NCBI GenBank assembly: GCA_903829565.1
Contig: CAIKQM010000715.1
Span: forward strand, 1-8,859
Source: an uncultured Planctomycetota bacterium
Lineage (GTDB): Bacteria; Planctomycetota; UBA1135; GCA-002686595
DNA: 8,859 bases
Direction: 5' to 3'
Shown: positions 7,318 through 8,859 of the stretch, piece after piece
Numbering within the stretch: the first letter of the stretch is position 1
Layout of the letters: each line of letters starts with the position of its first letter
Made by a program: the position numbers and the translations under genes
Notes under the pieces: model-generated
The model's database searches: none
What the model saw: the letters and a program-made list of their open reading frames with translations, nothing else
What the model was told of the DNA's origin: nothing

Positions 7318-7349
7318 AGAAGGCGCGACCCCCCCAGGCCGCGCCTTCT
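7318..7349 (-). terminator. Intrinsic terminator after the beta-propeller gene
   Basis: AGAAGGCGCG (7318-7327) pairs perfectly with CGCGCCTTCT (7340-7349) around a 12-base loop that contains a run of seven C (G on the minus strand). On the minus strand the stem is followed by TGCTTTTGCT, a short T-rich tract. It begins about 38 bases after the TGA at 7389-7387 and is the most conventional terminator in the window. Confidence 0.75.
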
Positions 7350-7386
7350 TCGTAGCAACGCGAGCTGCACTCGCGTCGTCACGACC

Positions 7387-8859
7387 TCAAGGTTGGATCA
7401 CAAAGCGCAAGCCATCCGAGAGGTTGATGTTGTTCGGCAAAGGCAGGCCGTTGTCGCGGCCGTACCACTGGGCATAGACCGTGGTGCCAGGATGCAGCAG
7501 TGCCGGTGCCGGCTGGGGCCACAGTTGGCCCGCGAGGAAGCGATTGAAGTCCAGGCGCAACACACCGCTGCAATCGTTGCCACCAGCGTTGCCACCCGAT
7601 GAAACGGTGGGGCCGCGATAGATGGTCGACTTGACACACAGCGTGCCACCAAAGAAGGGGCGCGCGTCGGGGCCACTGACCGAGTAGATGAAGCGGCCGA
7701 GCTTCTGGTTGCGCCAGTTGTGGCCTTCGATCACGAAGCCCGAGCCAGCCGACAGGCTCGCTGTGCCAGTCCAGCCCATCTGGGGCACGCAACCGGCCGA
7801 GTTGAGCTTGCCTTCGCAGTATGTCGCGGTCTCTAGGCCCAGATCCGCCATCCAGTCGACGCGGAACACATCCGCACAACCGTTGGTGTCGCCAGAGACG
7901 ATGTTGAAGGCATCGGTCTCATACACCACCCAGCGACCCGAGCCCGAGATGCGTTGCGCACGCGCGTGGTTCGAGGTCTCCGTCATGTGGCGGCCGCGGC
8001 TGACGCGCACCGTGCGCTCGAGCGCCATGTCGCGCACGAAGACATCGGTGAAGTTGTTCACATCGCCCGCGACGAAGTTCCAGGCCTCCGACAAGAACGA
8101 CACCCAGCGGCCGTCGCTCGACCAGCACGCATCGGTCGAAGGCAGTTGGCCCTCGGCGCCGGCTGTCGAGACCGAGATGCGCTGCGTGGTTTGCAGCTGC
8201 AAATCGCGCACGAAGATGTCGGTTTGGTAGTTCGTGTCACCCGGAATCAGGGTTGCTGCCGCGCTTTCGAAGGCCACCTTGCGGCCATCGGGCGACAAGG
8301 CCGGCTTGCGCGAAGGACCATCGCCTTCCGTCCACACGCTGGCCAAGCTGGCGCGCCACAGTTGATTCGTGGCCAGTTCGCGCACAAAGACGTCCGAGTG
8401 GCCGTTCGTGTCCCAGAACACCATGTTGGTGGCGTCCGTATCCCAGGCGACGCGCGTGCCATCGGCCGAGATCGCGGGGTTGCGGCACTCGCGATCAGCG
8501 AGCACGCCTTGGTGCGTCAGGCTGACGATGCGCGTCTCGCCGCTGGCGAGCACATGCACATAGATGTCGAGTGAGGGTGAGGTGTCTTGATCGGCGAGGT
8601 TCGTGGCGCGGCTTTCATACACGACCGTCGACCCGTCGGCGCTGATGCGCGCATTCAGGCAGTCACCATTGGCTTGCGTGCCATCGGTGCGCACGCTGAG
8701 ACGCCGCACGCTGTTTGTCTGGCGTTCCCAAAGGAACACATCCCACACACCGTTCGTGTCGCCGCTGACCAGGTTGTCAGCCTTGGACTCAAACACGACA
8801 TAGAGACCGTCAGCGCTGATCGACGGCCGACGCGACTCACCATTCGGTTCCGTGCCGGC
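7387..8859 (-). CDS. WD40/PD40-like beta-propeller protein with C-terminal cysteine module, 5' end cut by window edge
   Basis: The frame is open to the right edge, with 490 codons visible. In-frame codons continue upstream of the GTG at 8796, so that is not the start. About six propeller blades of 57-58 residues are visible. Each has an (I/L)SADG or SPDG turn, a V-(Y/F)ES strand, an xxGDTNG loop and a D(I/V)FVRDL strand, as in TolB/PD40-type propellers. The last roughly 145 residues (from TYCEGK, DNA 7824-7390) form a separate module. It has four cysteines (TYC, AGC, TLC, NDC) and motifs GGTLCV, NDCSG and YAQWYGRD. I recall similar modules ending diverse exported planctomycete proteins, so a surface or sorting role is possible, but this is from memory. 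No catalytic residues are evident; the propeller more likely binds a partner. The protein is probably exported, but the signal peptide would lie outside the window. Confidence 0.9.
   Translation of the reverse strand, partial: AGTEPNGESRRPSISADGLYVVFESKADNLVSGDTNGVWDVFLWERQTNSVRRLSVRTDGTQANGDCLNARISADGSTVVYESRATNLADQDTSPSLDIYVHVLASGETRIVSLTHQGVLADRECRNPAISADGTRVAWDTDATNMVFWDTNGHSDVFVRELATNQLWRASLASVWTEGDGPSRKPALSPDGRKVAFESAAATLIPGDTNYQTDIFVRDLQLQTTQRISVSTAGAEGQLPSTDACWSSDGRWVSFLSEAWNFVAGDVNNFTDVFVRDMALERTVRVSRGRHMTETSNHARAQRISGSGRWVVYETDAFNIVSGDTNGCADVFRVDWMADLGLETATYCEGKLNSAGCVPQMGWTGTASLSAGSGFVIEGHNWRNQKLGRFIYSVSGPDARPFFGGTLCVKSTIYRGPTVSSGGNAGGNDCSGVLRLDFNRFLAGQLWPQPAPALLHPGTTVYAQWYGRDNGLPLPNNINLSDGLRFVIQP
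7849..8859 (-). repeat. Tandem beta-propeller blade repeats, about six visible
   Basis: The coding sequence repeats with a period of about 57-58 codons. Examples of the same register are LVSGDTNGVWDVFLWE, MVFWDTNGHSDVFVRE, LIPGDTNYQTDIFVRD, FVAGDVNNFTDVFVRD and IVSGDTNGCADVFRVD. More blades may lie beyond the right edge. The fourth blade has the PD40-like SPDGRKVAFES sequence. Confidence 0.8.

Noticed and set aside
6902..7477. Plus-strand 191-codon frame over the gap between propeller and peroxidase genes
   Set aside because: It covers both operator-like palindromes and the terminator, overlaps two genes on the other strand, and shows no domain.
1..8859. CRISPR array, tRNA, rRNA, insertion sequence or prophage elements
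   Set aside because: I saw no regular direct repeats with spacers, no cloverleaf or rRNA-like sequence, no transposase motifs and no terminal inverted repeats. The only repeats are protein-level ones within genes.

Overview
The window is GC-rich by eye, and every gene I can support lies on the minus strand. There are four genes, read here in the direction of transcription from right to left. Three points suggest a planctomycete (Planctomycetota), though this is inference. Large exported proteins combine cytochrome c, beta-helix and beta-propeller modules. The rightmost protein ends in a four-cysteine C-terminal module of a kind I recall from marine planctomycete genomes. None of the three visible start codons has a Shine-Dalgarno sequence. 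Another large-genome environmental phylum cannot be excluded.

Layout. At 8859-7387 is the 3' part of a gene for a WD40/PD40-like (TolB-type) beta-propeller protein with a cysteine-containing C-terminal module; its 5' end lies off the right edge. At 7122-3205 is a 1305-residue exported protein: a di-haem cytochrome c peroxidase/MauG-type enzyme fused to a Calx-beta-like domain and a right-handed beta-helix. At 2979-1222 is a complete Tat-exported CotA/bilirubin-oxidase-type multicopper oxidase of 585 residues. At 1032-1 is a second, paralogous Tat-exported multicopper oxidase; its 3' end lies off the left edge, and 344 codons are visible.

The three intergenic gaps (1033-1221, 2980-3204, 7123-7386) are all under 300 bases. 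Each holds a strong hairpin just after the upstream gene, placed as a transcription terminator, so the genes are probably transcribed as separate units rather than one operon. The gaps in front of the peroxidase and the complete oxidase also carry the same short interrupted palindrome (GAAA-N3-TTTC), twice in the first and once in the second, between terminator and start codon. A degenerate copy sits before the partial oxidase. This suggests a common regulator.

Taken together, the window encodes a set of exported redox enzymes: two laccase-like copper oxidases and a haem peroxidase carrying what looks like a surface or carbohydrate-binding beta-helix. Joint action on extracellular phenolic, metal or polymer substrates is a hypothesis. 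The substrate cannot be read from the sequence.
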